Notes under the pieces: model-generated
What the model saw: only the letters and a program-made list of their open reading frames with translations
Told to the model about the DNA's origin: nothing
The model's database searches: none
Part shown: one piece after another, positions 1 to 7,884 of the stretch
Position numbering within the stretch: the stretch's first letter is position 1
How the letters are laid out: every line of letters starts with the position of its first letter
Translations under genes and position numbers: made by a program
Assembly: GCA_016713335.1 (NCBI GenBank)
Contig: JADJPH010000059.1
Coordinates: 1 to 30,287 of the forward strand
Reading direction: 5' to 3'
Origin: Candidatus Fredericiella danica
GTDB taxonomy: Bacteria > Chloroflexota > Anaerolineae > Caldilineales > Caldilineaceae
Length of the DNA stretch: 30,287 bases

Positions 1-55
1 GCGATGGTCACAGGACGACCGGCGGACATTGTCGAAGCGAGAGAATGGAGAGCAG

Positions 56-571
56 ATGCAAATTAGATCGATGAAATACCGTGCGTGGCTGTTGCTGGCG
101 GTACTGGCCGTGTTGGTTGCTGTCATGGCCGGCTCAGCGCTGGCAGCCGGCGATAGGACTGATGCAGCGCCGAGTGTTGCAAATGTTCAGCCGGTGGATC
201 TATTGGCTGGAGAATCGGGTGGCGCTAAGGATGGCGCAGCCGGTCTGGCGGCGCAGCCGAAGGCGACGCGTGTGCCGGCGCAGGTGAATGGGCTGCCGAC
301 GATCACGCTGGATCGGCTACCGCGGGAGGCGTTGGTGACGCTGATCCTGATCCTGCGCGACGGTCCGTACCCGTACGACAAGGATGGCGCCATCTTTCAG
401 AACCGGGAAAGGCTCCTGCCGCGCAAATCCAACGGTTATTACCGAGAGTATACGGTGATCACGCCGGGGGAGAATGACCGGGGCGCCCGGCGGATCATTG
501 CCGGCGAGCGCGACGAGTTCTATTACACGGACGACCACTATGATAGTTTCAAATGGATCTACCTACCATGA
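56..571 (+). CDS. Secreted guanyl-specific ribonuclease, RNase Sa/barnase family
   Basis: Predicted exported RNase that cleaves RNA after guanosine. I start it at ATG 56 because GGAG lies at 47-50, five bases upstream; an in-frame TTG at 29 lacks such a site. The 171-residue product has a basic N-terminus, a hydrophobic signal peptide (about residues 10-31), a low-complexity spacer, and a catalytic domain from about residue 80. The catalytic Glu, Arg and His of RNase Sa have counterparts at Glu131 (YREYTV), Arg142 (DRGARR) and His161 (DDHY), so the enzyme looks intact. The segment around YTVITPG closely resembles Streptomyces RNase Sa. The stop codon overlaps the start of the barstar gene (ATGA at 568-571), so toxin and inhibitor should be translationally coupled. 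The likely role is extracellular nutrient RNase or antibacterial toxin; the sequence does not decide between them. Confidence 0.9.
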   Translation: MQIRSMKYRAWLLLAVLAVLVAVMAGSALAAGDRTDAAPSVANVQPVDLLAGESGGAKDGAAGLAAQPKATRVPAQVNGLPTITLDRLPREALVTLILILRDGPYPYDKDGAIFQNRERLLPRKSNGYYREYTVITPGENDRGARRIIAGERDEFYYTDDHYDSFKWIYLP

Positions 572-1005
572 AAGCAATTGATGCAATTGCCGGCGGCGCG
601 GCGCCTGCCGGCGTCTACGTACTGACCTCGCGGGCAAAAGTGGATTCGGTGCGTGACGCGGTTGAGGAGCAGGGGTGGCGTTTCTTCCACCTGGACGGGA
701 CGACGATTCAAGATAAGCTATCGTTTCTGGCAGCGACGCGCGCGGCGCTCGAACTGCCATCTTATACCGGTCACAACTGGGATGCATTTGAGGAGACGAT
801 CAACGAGCTCTCCTGGGCGCCCGCGCCTGGTTATGTTGTCCTCTACGACAATGCGGCCAACTTTGCCGAGGCGCAGCCGGAGCAATGGGATACCGCGCTG
901 TCAATTTTGCAGGCGGCCAGTGCGAACTGGGCTGCGGCAGGCACACCGATGGTTGTGCTGCTGCGCAATGCGGGGCGCAGCGTCCCGGACTTACCCCGGA
1001 TCTAG
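568..1005 (+). CDS. Barstar-family ribonuclease inhibitor
   Basis: Cytoplasmic inhibitor expected to bind and block the RNase encoded just upstream. The start at ATG 568 gives 145 residues and a 4-base ATGA overlap with the RNase stop; an in-frame ATG at 553 would add five residues. No clear Shine-Dalgarno precedes either, which fits translational coupling. The barstar fold is indicated by a beta strand (VYVLTSRA), a helix (VRDAVEEQGW), the family hallmark YTGHNWDAFEETINEL (counterpart of the barnase-binding helix with its conserved Asp), and a later VVLYDNAANFA strand-loop. There is no signal peptide, as expected for an immunity protein. It is followed eight bases later by a strong hairpin and faces rpoC convergently. 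Confidence 0.9.
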   Translation: MKAIDAIAGGAAPAGVYVLTSRAKVDSVRDAVEEQGWRFFHLDGTTIQDKLSFLAATRAALELPSYTGHNWDAFEETINELSWAPAPGYVVLYDNAANFAEAQPEQWDTALSILQAASANWAAAGTPMVVLLRNAGRSVPDLPRI

Positions 1006-1012
1006 AAACAGA

Positions 1013-1040
1013 AGAGGCGGCCCCGTTAGGGGCCGCCTCT
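1013..1040 (-). terminator. Bidirectional terminator between barstar gene and rpoC
   Basis: Perfect 12-bp inverted repeat (AGAGGCGGCCCC at 1013-1024, its complement at 1029-1040) with a GTTA loop. Read on the minus strand it is followed by the T-rich TTCTGTTT, so it suits the end of the rpoBC transcript best. On the plus strand it directly follows the barstar stop but has no T run. Confidence 0.85.
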
Positions 1041-1065
1041 CTACCATCCATAAGTCATCGCGGAG

Positions 1066-1087
1066 GAGCGGTACGGGTGCACCGCTC
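1066..1087 (-). terminator. Second hairpin just after rpoC
   Basis: Inverted repeat GAGCGGT (1066-1072) / ACCGCTC (1081-1087) with an 8-base loop, five bases past the rpoC stop. It forms a tandem pair with the stronger hairpin at 1013-1040. It may add to termination or protect the 3' end. Confidence 0.5.
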
Positions 1088-1091
1088 GGCC

Positions 1092-4000
1092 TCATTCGAT
1101 GTCCATGTCGATATCTTCGAACTCCTCTTCCTCTTCTTCTTCTTCCTCTTCTTCCAAGGAATCGAAGTCAAGGTCAAGGTCTTCCTCTTCGTCCAGTGCT
1201 GCCGCAGCGCCGCCGATAGGCTCCATGCCCAGTTCTGACACACCAGGCTCGGCGAGGTCAAACTCGTCCAGGCCCAGGTCGCTCATATCCATCTCAGCCA
1301 GATCGTCTTCAACATCGATCTCCAGATCATGGAGGATGCTGACTTCTTTGCTCAGATCGGCGATGAGCGTACGGCGTGTGCTGAAGCCGGTGCCCACCGG
1401 AATCAACTTGCCGATGATCACATTTTCCTTGAGACCACGCAGTTCGTCGCGTTGGCCGCGGATGGCGGCTTCGGTCAGGACACGTGTCGTCTCCTGGAAG
1501 GATGCCATCGCAAGGAAGCTCTCGGTGTTCAGCGCAGCCTTGGTCAACCCTAGCACGATTGGCTCTGCTTTTGCCGGCTTGCCGCCGTGTTCGATCACGT
1601 AGTTGTTGATGTCTTCAAACTTGAAGCGATCGAGCAACTCGCCGGGCAACAAGTCGGTGTCACCGGTGGAACGCACCATCACGCGCCGCAGCAATTGCCG
1701 CAGGATCACCTCGATGTGCTTGTCATGGATACTCACGCCCTGGCTGCGGTAGACCCTTTGCACCTCGGCCAGCAGATAGAGTTGGGTCGCCTCGCGGCCG
1801 GAGATGCGCAGGATTTCCTTCGGGTTCTTGGCGCCTTCCGTCAACTGATCGCCGGCCCGCACCGTGTCGCCTTCCTCGGCGCGTACACGGGCATTGGCGG
1901 GAAGTTCAGCCTCCCAGAGTTCAGTTTCTTCGCGGCGGACGGTGGCAACATACCCGTTCCCCTTTGGCTCGACGAAGATTTCACCATCCATGCCGGCGGC
2001 GATAACCTCGTCTTCGCCACGGCGGGCGATGATTGTGTCATCTTGCACGCGGTCGCCATCGGCGACGAGCACCACGAAGCCTTCCGGGATGCGAACCTCG
2101 CGACGCTTGAGGTCGGTGCGGCTCAATTTCAGGGTGCGAATATCTCCTTCGCGGAGGATGCTGACCGTTCCATCCATCTCAGCGATGATCGCCTCGCCCT
2201 TGGGCGTGCGGGCTTCGAAGAGTTCTTCGACGCGTGGGAGACCCTGCGTGATGTCGTCGGCGCCGGCCACGCCACCGGTGTGGAAAGTGCGCAAGGTTAA
2301 CTGCGTACCGGGTTCACCGATGGACTGGGCAGCGATGATCCCGACGGCTTCGCCCAGCTTTGTGAGACCGCCGCGTGCCAGATCTTCGCCATAGCAGTGC
2401 GTGCAAATACCAAAGCGGGCTTCGCACGTCAGGGCTGAGCGCACGAACGCCTTCTTGACGCCGTGGCGCTGCATTGTGGCGAGGGCGGCTTCATCCAGGA
2501 TGGCGTTGCGGGCGAGCAGCAATTCACCCGTCTCGGGGTCGCTGACATCGCTGGCCAGGAAGCGACCGGCCACGCGTTCCAGGAAGGTTTCACCCATGCC
2601 CCTGGCTTCTTCATCCGTAATCCAGATGCCGGTGGGCGTTCCGCAGTCTTCTTCGGTGATGATGACATCCTGGGCCACGTCGACCAGACGGCGGGTCAGA
2701 TAACCGGCGTCGGCAGTGCGCAAGGCGGTATCGGCGAGACCCTTGCGTGCGCCATGCGTCGACAGGAAGTATTCGAGCGCCGTGAGGCCTTCACGGAAGT
2801 TCGAGCGGATTGGCAGCGGGATGATGCGCCCGTTTGGGTCGGCCATCAGACCGCGCATGCCGGCGAGCTGGCGAACTGGGTTGATGCCACCCTTTGTGGC
2901 GCCGGAACGCGCCATGGCGCCCAGCCCTTCAATGGGTGACAGCAGGTCTTTCACCGCGTCGGTGACTTCGTCGGTGGCGCGTGTCCACAGTTCGACGGTC
3001 TTGTTGTACAGCTCTTCTTCCGTGATCAAACCACGACGATACTGCGTCTCGGCTCTTTCGACCTCAGCCGTCGTCCGATCCAGGATTTCGGCCTTCTTTT
3101 CCGGCACGTTGATGTCAGAAATGGCGATCGTAATCCCGGAGCGCGTGGCAAAGCGGAAGCCCAGGTCCTTGATGTTGTCCACCGTGTTTGCGGTCGCATC
3201 TCGGCCAAGGTGCTTGTAGCAGCGGGCGACAACCAGATCGACGCCTTTGCGGTCGAGGAGGTCGTTCACAAACCACAGTTCTTTTGGCAGGGCGCGGTTG
3301 AAGATAATACGCCCGACCGTCGTGCGCATGAGCCGTTCCTTTGGCCATTGTGCACCGAGCAGACCCAGGGCGCGGAGCGCTTCACGCACTTCGTCCATCG
3401 CTGCCAGCCCGAAGTGGGCTACCGCGTCGATCATCTTCTTCTCGCCCTTGGCATAGAGATCCATGAGCTGACCCACATTATGGATGCCGTGGTCTTGCAT
3501 GGCCTGCAGGACGCGTTCGCTCACGCCATGTTCAGCCAACTCGGCCACCAGCATCCCGTCGAACACCGAAGTGAACAGCACGCGGATGGGCTGGCGCAAC
3601 TTGATGGCTTTCATATCATAGGCATACTCTGCCTGTTCGAGCGAAGCGAAAGCCGGCAGCTTGTCGGTCTGTGCGTCGGCATCCTCATCAACGGTGAGGT
3701 AGTAGACGCCCATGACCATGTCCTTGGAGGGGCCGACGATCGGCTCGCCCGAGGATGGCTTCAGCAGATTCTGGGTTGACAGCATCAACTCGCGTGCCTC
3801 TTTGACAGCTTCGTCGGAGAGCGGCACGTGGACCGCCATCTGATCGCCGTCAAAGTCGGCGTTGAAGGCCGAGCAGGTCAGCGGGTGGAGTTGGATGGCG
3901 CTGCCTTCAATGAGCACGACTTCAAACGCCTGGATGCCCAGGCGATGGAGCGTCGGTGCGCGGTTGAGCAGCACCGGGCGTTCGTGCGTGATCTCTTCGA

Positions 4001-4133
4001 GCACGTCCCAGACTTCCGGTGACATGCGATCGACCATGCGTTTGGCGGACTTAATGTTGTGGGCGTAGTTATTCTCCACCAGCCGCCGCATGACGAACGG
4101 TTTGAAGAGTTCAAGCGCCATCTTTTTGGGCAA
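1092..4133 (-). CDS. rpoC: RNA polymerase beta' subunit, C-terminal two thirds (frameshifted rpoC)
   Basis: Catalytic part of the largest RNA polymerase subunit. The magnesium-binding motif NADFDGDQM appears about 90 residues in, followed by the funnel, trigger loop, jaw and clamp C-terminal regions, including the CTHCYG zinc motif and the AAQSIGEPGTQLTLRTFH stretch. The homologous frame continues upstream to about 4154 (LKLHQCGLPKK), then breaks. The first third of the gene is in another frame at 4111-5736, and the join needs one base removed or two added within 4155-4158. The C-terminus is unusual: after the last conserved helices it ends in about 35 mostly acidic residues including an 11-Glu run. 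Since rpoC is essential and both halves are fully conserved, the break is probably a sequence error. Convergent with the barstar gene. Confidence 0.95.
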   Translation of the reverse strand: MPKKMALELFKPFVMRRLVENNYAHNIKSAKRMVDRMSPEVWDVLEEITHERPVLLNRAPTLHRLGIQAFEVVLIEGSAIQLHPLTCSAFNADFDGDQMAVHVPLSDEAVKEARELMLSTQNLLKPSSGEPIVGPSKDMVMGVYYLTVDEDADAQTDKLPAFASLEQAEYAYDMKAIKLRQPIRVLFTSVFDGMLVAELAEHGVSERVLQAMQDHGIHNVGQLMDLYAKGEKKMIDAVAHFGLAAMDEVREALRALGLLGAQWPKERLMRTTVGRIIFNRALPKELWFVNDLLDRKGVDLVVARCYKHLGRDATANTVDNIKDLGFRFATRSGITIAISDINVPEKKAEILDRTTAEVERAETQYRRGLITEEELYNKTVELWTRATDEVTDAVKDLLSPIEGLGAMARSGATKGGINPVRQLAGMRGLMADPNGRIIPLPIRSNFREGLTALEYFLSTHGARKGLADTALRTADAGYLTRRLVDVAQDVIITEEDCGTPTGIWITDEEARGMGETFLERVAGRFLASDVSDPETGELLLARNAILDEAALATMQRHGVKKAFVRSALTCEARFGICTHCYGEDLARGGLTKLGEAVGIIAAQSIGEPGTQLTLRTFHTGGVAGADDITQGLPRVEELFEARTPKGEAIIAEMDGTVSILREGDIRTLKLSRTDLKRREVRIPEGFVVLVADGDRVQDDTIIARRGEDEVIAAGMDGEIFVEPKGNGYVATVRREETELWEAELPANARVRAEEGDTVRAGDQLTEGAKNPKEILRISGREATQLYLLAEVQRVYRSQGVSIHDKHIEVILRQLLRRVMVRSTGDTDLLPGELLDRFKFEDINNYVIEHGGKPAKAEPIVLGLTKAALNTESFLAMASFQETTRVLTEAAIRGQRDELRGLKENVIIGKLIPVGTGFSTRRTLIADLSKEVSILHDLEIDVEDDLAEMDMSDLGLDEFDLAEPGVSELGMEPIGGAAAALDEEEDLDLDFDSLEEEEEEEEEEEFEDIDMDIE

Positions 4134-5736
4134 ACCACACTGATGCAGTTTGAGTGTCGGGTCCGACCACGATCACGGAGCGGCCGGAGTAGTCGACGCG
4201 CTTTCCCAGCAGGTTGCGACGGAAGCGACCCTGCTTGCCCTTGAGCAGATCGCTGAGGGATTTCAGTTTGCGCTTGCCAGAGCGTGACACTGCACGGCCG
4301 CGGCGTCCATTGTCGACCAGGGAGTCGACGGCTTCCTGCAGCATGCGCTTCTCGTTGCGCACGATCACATCCGGCGCGCCCAGTTCCATCAGCCGCTTCA
4401 GGCGGTTATTGCGATTGATGACACGCCGATACAAGTCATTCAGGTCACTGGTGGCGAAGCGACCACCGTCGAGCTGGACCATGGGGCGCAGTTCGGGCGG
4501 GATCACGGGCAAGGCCGTCAGAATCATCCACTCGGGGCGATTGCCCGACTTGCGGAAGTTTTCGACCACGCGCAGGCGCTTGGCTGCCTTCTTGCGGCGC
4601 TGCTTTGACTTGGTGGTGCGCATTTCGCGACGCAGTTCATCCGCCATGCGTTCGAGGTCGAGCTTGGCGACGATGTCGCGCACGGCTTCGGCGCCCATGC
4701 CAGCGGTGAAGACATTGCCCCAGCGCTCGGCAAGTTCGCGGGAGCGATTTTCGGAAAGGAGTTGTTTCTCTTCCAACGCCTTCACGTCGTCCAATGCGCG
4801 TTCCATCTGGGTGCGCAGGGAATCTTTCTTCGTGTCGACCTCACCACGGATCGCTTCCAATTGGCCGCCCAGTTCGCGACGGATAAAGTCACGCTTGGCG
4901 CCGATGCGCATCCGGATGTCGGCTTTTTGTTCGTCGGATTCGCGCTTCAGCCCATCGATCCGGCGCTCGACCAGCTCGTTGACATGGGTATCGTAGTCTT
5001 TGGAGACGAGCTCGCCCTGGCGCAGCACGGCCTGATCAGACCACGAGAGGAATTTGTCCTCTGGGGACTTCTTGCCGGCCTGGGTGTGAATCCAGGTTTG
5101 CAACTGTTGTGCTTCGGCGATCAGCGTCGATGTCTCGCTGTTGATGCGGTCATCGAGGCTGCCAATCTCCACATTTTCTTCGTTGTCGAGTGCGCTCAAT
5201 TCTGCATCGATTTGGGCTTCGAGCTTGTCGACCTGCTCTTGGATATCGGCATCCATGCGCTGCATGCGCATTTGGAGTTCACGCTCGTGGCGCTGGATGG
5301 CGCGGGAACGTGCGTCTTCGTTGACGTTCGTGACGATATACTGCGCAAAGTAGAGCACGCGCTCCAAGTGGCGCGGTGAGATATTGAGCAGCAGGCCCAA
5401 GCGGGACGGGACGCCCTTCACATACCAGATATGGGATACGGGCGACGCCAGTTCGATATGTCCCATGCGCTCGCGCCGGACGCGCGAGGGGGCCACTTCG
5501 ACACCGCACTTATCGCAGACGATGCCTTTGTAGCGGACGCGTTTGTACTTACCGCAGGCGCATTCCCAGTCACGGGTCGGCCCAAAGATGCGTTCACAGA
5601 AGAGACCATCGCGCTCGGGGCGCAAGGTGCGGTAATTGATTGTTTCCGGTTTCGTTACTTCGCCATACGACCACTCCCGGATCTGTTCGGGGGAGGCGAG
5701 CGAAATGCGGATTGCGTCGAAATTCTTGACTTCCAT
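4111..5736 (-). CDS. rpoC: RNA polymerase beta' subunit, N-terminal third (frameshifted rpoC)
   Basis: N-terminal part of beta'. ATG 5736 has GGAG nine bases upstream and lies 24 bases after the rpoB stop, so the two genes form one operon. The clamp zinc-binding cysteines are present (Cys59, Cys61, Cys74, Cys77), as are the IPSR-like switch region and the GKRVDYSGRSVIVVGP segment near the end. About residues 138-324 are a long charged, heptad-rich insert between the YIVTN and LLSENRSRELAERWG regions, where most bacteria have only a short link; it looks like a long coiled coil. Homology ends at about 4159; the last 15 or so codons, to the stop at 4111, are out-of-frame reading past the indel. 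The gene continues as 1092-4133. Confidence 0.95.
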   Translation of the reverse strand: MEVKNFDAIRISLASPEQIREWSYGEVTKPETINYRTLRPERDGLFCERIFGPTRDWECACGKYKRVRYKGIVCDKCGVEVAPSRVRRERMGHIELASPVSHIWYVKGVPSRLGLLLNISPRHLERVLYFAQYIVTNVNEDARSRAIQRHERELQMRMQRMDADIQEQVDKLEAQIDAELSALDNEENVEIGSLDDRINSETSTLIAEAQQLQTWIHTQAGKKSPEDKFLSWSDQAVLRQGELVSKDYDTHVNELVERRIDGLKRESDEQKADIRMRIGAKRDFIRRELGGQLEAIRGEVDTKKDSLRTQMERALDDVKALEEKQLLSENRSRELAERWGNVFTAGMGAEAVRDIVAKLDLERMADELRREMRTTKSKQRRKKAAKRLRVVENFRKSGNRPEWMILTALPVIPPELRPMVQLDGGRFATSDLNDLYRRVINRNNRLKRLMELGAPDVIVRNEKRMLQEAVDSLVDNGRRGRAVSRSGKRKLKSLSDLLKGKQGRFRRNLLGKRVDYSGRSVIVVGPDTQTASVWFAQKDGA

Positions 5737-5760
5737 TTGTGGATTCTCCGCTTCTGTCGG

Positions 5761-7137
5761 TTACTCGCCGCTCAACTTGGTCATGGCGCCGGGCACGTTG
5801 AGGCTGAAGCCCAGGCGCGGCAGGTTGTCGGTCGTCTCTTCCTTGCCGAAGTGAATGACTTCGTTCTTTTCGTTGATGACCTCGACCGCAAGCCCAAGGC
5901 TCTGCAGCTCTTTCACGAGCACGCGGAAGCTTTCGGGCACACCTGGCGACTGAATCGGTTCGCCCTTGACAATCGATTCGTAGGTCTTGACGCGACCGGT
6001 AATGTCGTCGGATTTGACCGTGAGCATTTCCTGGAGAATGTGGGCTGCGCCGTATGCTTCGAGCGCCCACACTTCCATTTCGCCAAAGCGCTGACCCCCG
6101 AACTGTGCCTTACCGCCCAGCGGCTGCTGGGTGACAAGTGAGTAGGGTCCCGTTGAGCGTGCATGCACTTTGTCTTCAACCAGGTGATGCAGCTTGAGCA
6201 TTTGCACTACGCCGATGGTGACAGGCGAGTCATACGCCTCCCCCGTCTTGCCGTCGTAAAGGCGCTGCTTACCGGTAGTAGGTAGCGGCCAGCCACTGAC
6301 GCGCGCAAGTTGTTCGGCGGCATGTTCCAGCGCATGACCGGTGAGGCCGGCCATGGCAACCTCGTCCAACGGTTCGGGCGAATGTACCCGCATCCATTCC
6401 CGCAGGGCGACTTCGCGTGTAACCAGATTGGATTCCGTCGAGGCACGGCGATCAGCGTAACCGGTCGGCATGACTTCTTCCGGTGAATAGCCCCGGTCGG
6501 TCAGCCACTCGCGCAACACGGCATGCCGTGCGTAAACCGGCTCACGGAACAACTGCTCCGCTTCATAGCCTTTGTCTGGGTAGGTATCGAGCAAGTAGAT
6601 GCTGCGCGCATCATCGTCGTCCTTGAGTTCGGCGGTGTCGATATGATTGGCGCGCACGTGGGCCCAGGCTTGCGCCGTCGTATCGTGCCACGCCCGATCA
6701 ATCATCCATGCGCGTGCCAGTTCGGCCTCGATCTCTTCTTCTTTGGCGCCATCGAAGACCGGCGTTTCGGCATAGAACCCGATGCGAGAGGCCGCCCAAC
6801 CAAGGTGGGCTTCCAGAATCTGGCCGATGTTCATGCGACCAGGCACGCCCAATGGATTCAAGATGATATCGACGGGAGTGCCATCGGGCAGGAACGGCAT
6901 GTCTTCGACAGGCACCACCTTAGAGATGACGCCCTTATTGCCATGGCGACCGGCCATCTTGTCACCTTCGGTGAGGCGGCGGCGCTGCGCAACGGCGACG
7001 CGCACGATCTTTTCGACGCCGGCCGCGAGATCGCGGTGTTCATCGCGATCAAAGACCCGTACGTCCACAACTTTGCCGCGCTCACCATGCGGGAGGCGCA
7101 ACGAAGAGTCTTTCACCTCGCGTGCCTTTTTCGCCAA
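5761..7137 (-). CDS. rpoB: RNA polymerase beta subunit, C-terminal third (frameshifted rpoB)
   Basis: Carries the C-terminal conserved regions of beta: GDKMAGRHGNKGV, the NPLGVPGRMNIGQ segment, KLHHLVEDKVHARSTGPYS, and GGKAQFGGQRFGEMEVWALE. It ends in a normal tail before TAA at 5761. The listed start is only the first possible start codon (TTG) in this frame; the real gene begins at 9662. Between GAKEEEIEAEL (about residue 140) and RLYDGKTGEAYD (about 292) lies an insert of about 140 residues absent from the common form of the protein. Joined to the upstream parts by an extra A in an A5 run (T5 on the plus strand at 7127-7131): dropping one A gives the expected FGEKAREVKDSS. rpoC follows 24 bases downstream. 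Confidence 0.95.
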   Translation of the reverse strand: MAKKAREVKDSSLRLPHGERGKVVDVRVFDRDEHRDLAAGVEKIVRVAVAQRRRLTEGDKMAGRHGNKGVISKVVPVEDMPFLPDGTPVDIILNPLGVPGRMNIGQILEAHLGWAASRIGFYAETPVFDGAKEEEIEAELARAWMIDRAWHDTTAQAWAHVRANHIDTAELKDDDDARSIYLLDTYPDKGYEAEQLFREPVYARHAVLREWLTDRGYSPEEVMPTGYADRRASTESNLVTREVALREWMRVHSPEPLDEVAMAGLTGHALEHAAEQLARVSGWPLPTTGKQRLYDGKTGEAYDSPVTIGVVQMLKLHHLVEDKVHARSTGPYSLVTQQPLGGKAQFGGQRFGEMEVWALEAYGAAHILQEMLTVKSDDITGRVKTYESIVKGEPIQSPGVPESFRVLVKELQSLGLAVEVINEKNEVIHFGKEETTDNLPRLGFSLNVPGAMTKLSGE

Positions 7138-7296
7138 AGATGGCGCGCAGCAGTTTCTCTTCGGGCGTCAGTTCAGTCTCGCCCCTTGGGCGTGATCTTA
7201 CCGACGAGAATGTCGCCCGGCGTGACTTCAGCGCCGATGCGGATGATGCCATCCTCGTCCAGATCCTTGAGGGCGTCTTCACCCACGTTGGGGATG
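7132..7296 (-). other. rpoB: RpoB bridging segment spread over two short frames
   Basis: This stretch encodes the part of beta between LGPEEIT and FGEKAREVKD, but in two short frames too small to call as genes. From 7298 to about 7186 one frame reads DIPNVGEDALKDLDEDG, then IIRIGAEVTPGDILVGKI. At 7182-7185 a G4 run, where G3 is expected, moves the protein into the next frame (GETELTPEEKLLRAIFGEK). At 7127-7131 an A5 run moves it into the 7137 frame. At 7297-7302 the upstream frame hits TGA directly after ATC ACG; restoring a CG there gives the canonical EEITRDIPNVGED. Confidence 0.85.
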
Positions 7297-7884
7297 TCAC
7301 GTGATTTCTTCGGGACCGAGTTTGGTCTCGCGGGCATCGACCTCGTGCTTCTCGATATGGATGCTGGTGTACTTGTCGTCCTGCACCAGACGTTCGCTCA
7401 CCAGGATCGCATCCTCGAAGTTGCCGCCCTCCCAACTCAGGTAGGCGACGATGACGTTCTGGCCCAGGGCAAGTTCGCCATTGTCCGTTGACGACGAGTC
7501 GGCAAGGACATCCCCTTCATTGACTCGATCGCCCTTGAAGACGACCGGGCGCTGGTCGATATTGGTGCTCTGATTCGAGCGGTTGTATTTGCGCAGCGAA
7601 TAGACGCGGCGTGTGCCATCTTCTTCCTGCACGATGACTGTGTCACCGGTGACCGAAGTGACCTCACCCGCGTGCCTGGCGACAATGACCTGACCGGAAT
7701 CAACGGCAGCCTGGAATTCCATCCCGGTGCCGACCACGGGGGCATCGGGCCGGACCAGCGGCACGGCCTGGCGCTGCATGTTTGAGCCCATGAGGGCGCG
7801 GTTGGCGTCGTCATGCTCCAAGAACGGAATGAGCGCGGCGGAGACGCCGACGATCTGCTTGGGCGAGACGTCCATCAGGCGCAC
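7297..7884 (-). CDS. rpoB: RNA polymerase beta subunit, middle segment (frameshifted rpoB)
   Basis: Middle portion of beta: LMDVSPKQIVGVSAALIPFLEHDDANRALMGSNMQRQAVPL is unmistakable and is split here only by my wording. The frame continues through the flap region to YTSIHIEKHEVDARETKLGPEEIT, where it meets a premature TGA at 7297. The homologous frame extends upstream of the listed start to about 7920 (RRGETFEFTQANLVR). There it must be joined to the N-terminal segment by restoring one base near 7918-7930, where the minus strand reads CGTCCCGTCGTGG. No independent ribosome-binding site is expected, since this is not a true gene start. Confidence 0.93.
   Translation of the reverse strand: MRLMDVSPKQIVGVSAALIPFLEHDDANRALMGSNMQRQAVPLVRPDAPVVGTGMEFQAAVDSGQVIVARHAGEVTSVTGDTVIVQEEDGTRRVYSLRKYNRSNQSTNIDQRPVVFKGDRVNEGDVLADSSSTDNGELALGQNVIVAYLSWEGGNFEDAILVSERLVQDDKYTSIHIEKHEVDARETKLGPEEIT

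Noticed and set aside
7295..7305. Possible programmed +1 frameshift at ACG TGA C in rpoB, similar in form to the prfB site
   Set aside because: A +1 shift would omit the conserved Arg of EEITRDIPN, there is no upstream Shine-Dalgarno-like stimulator, and three other breaks of ordinary indel type lie within 650 bases.
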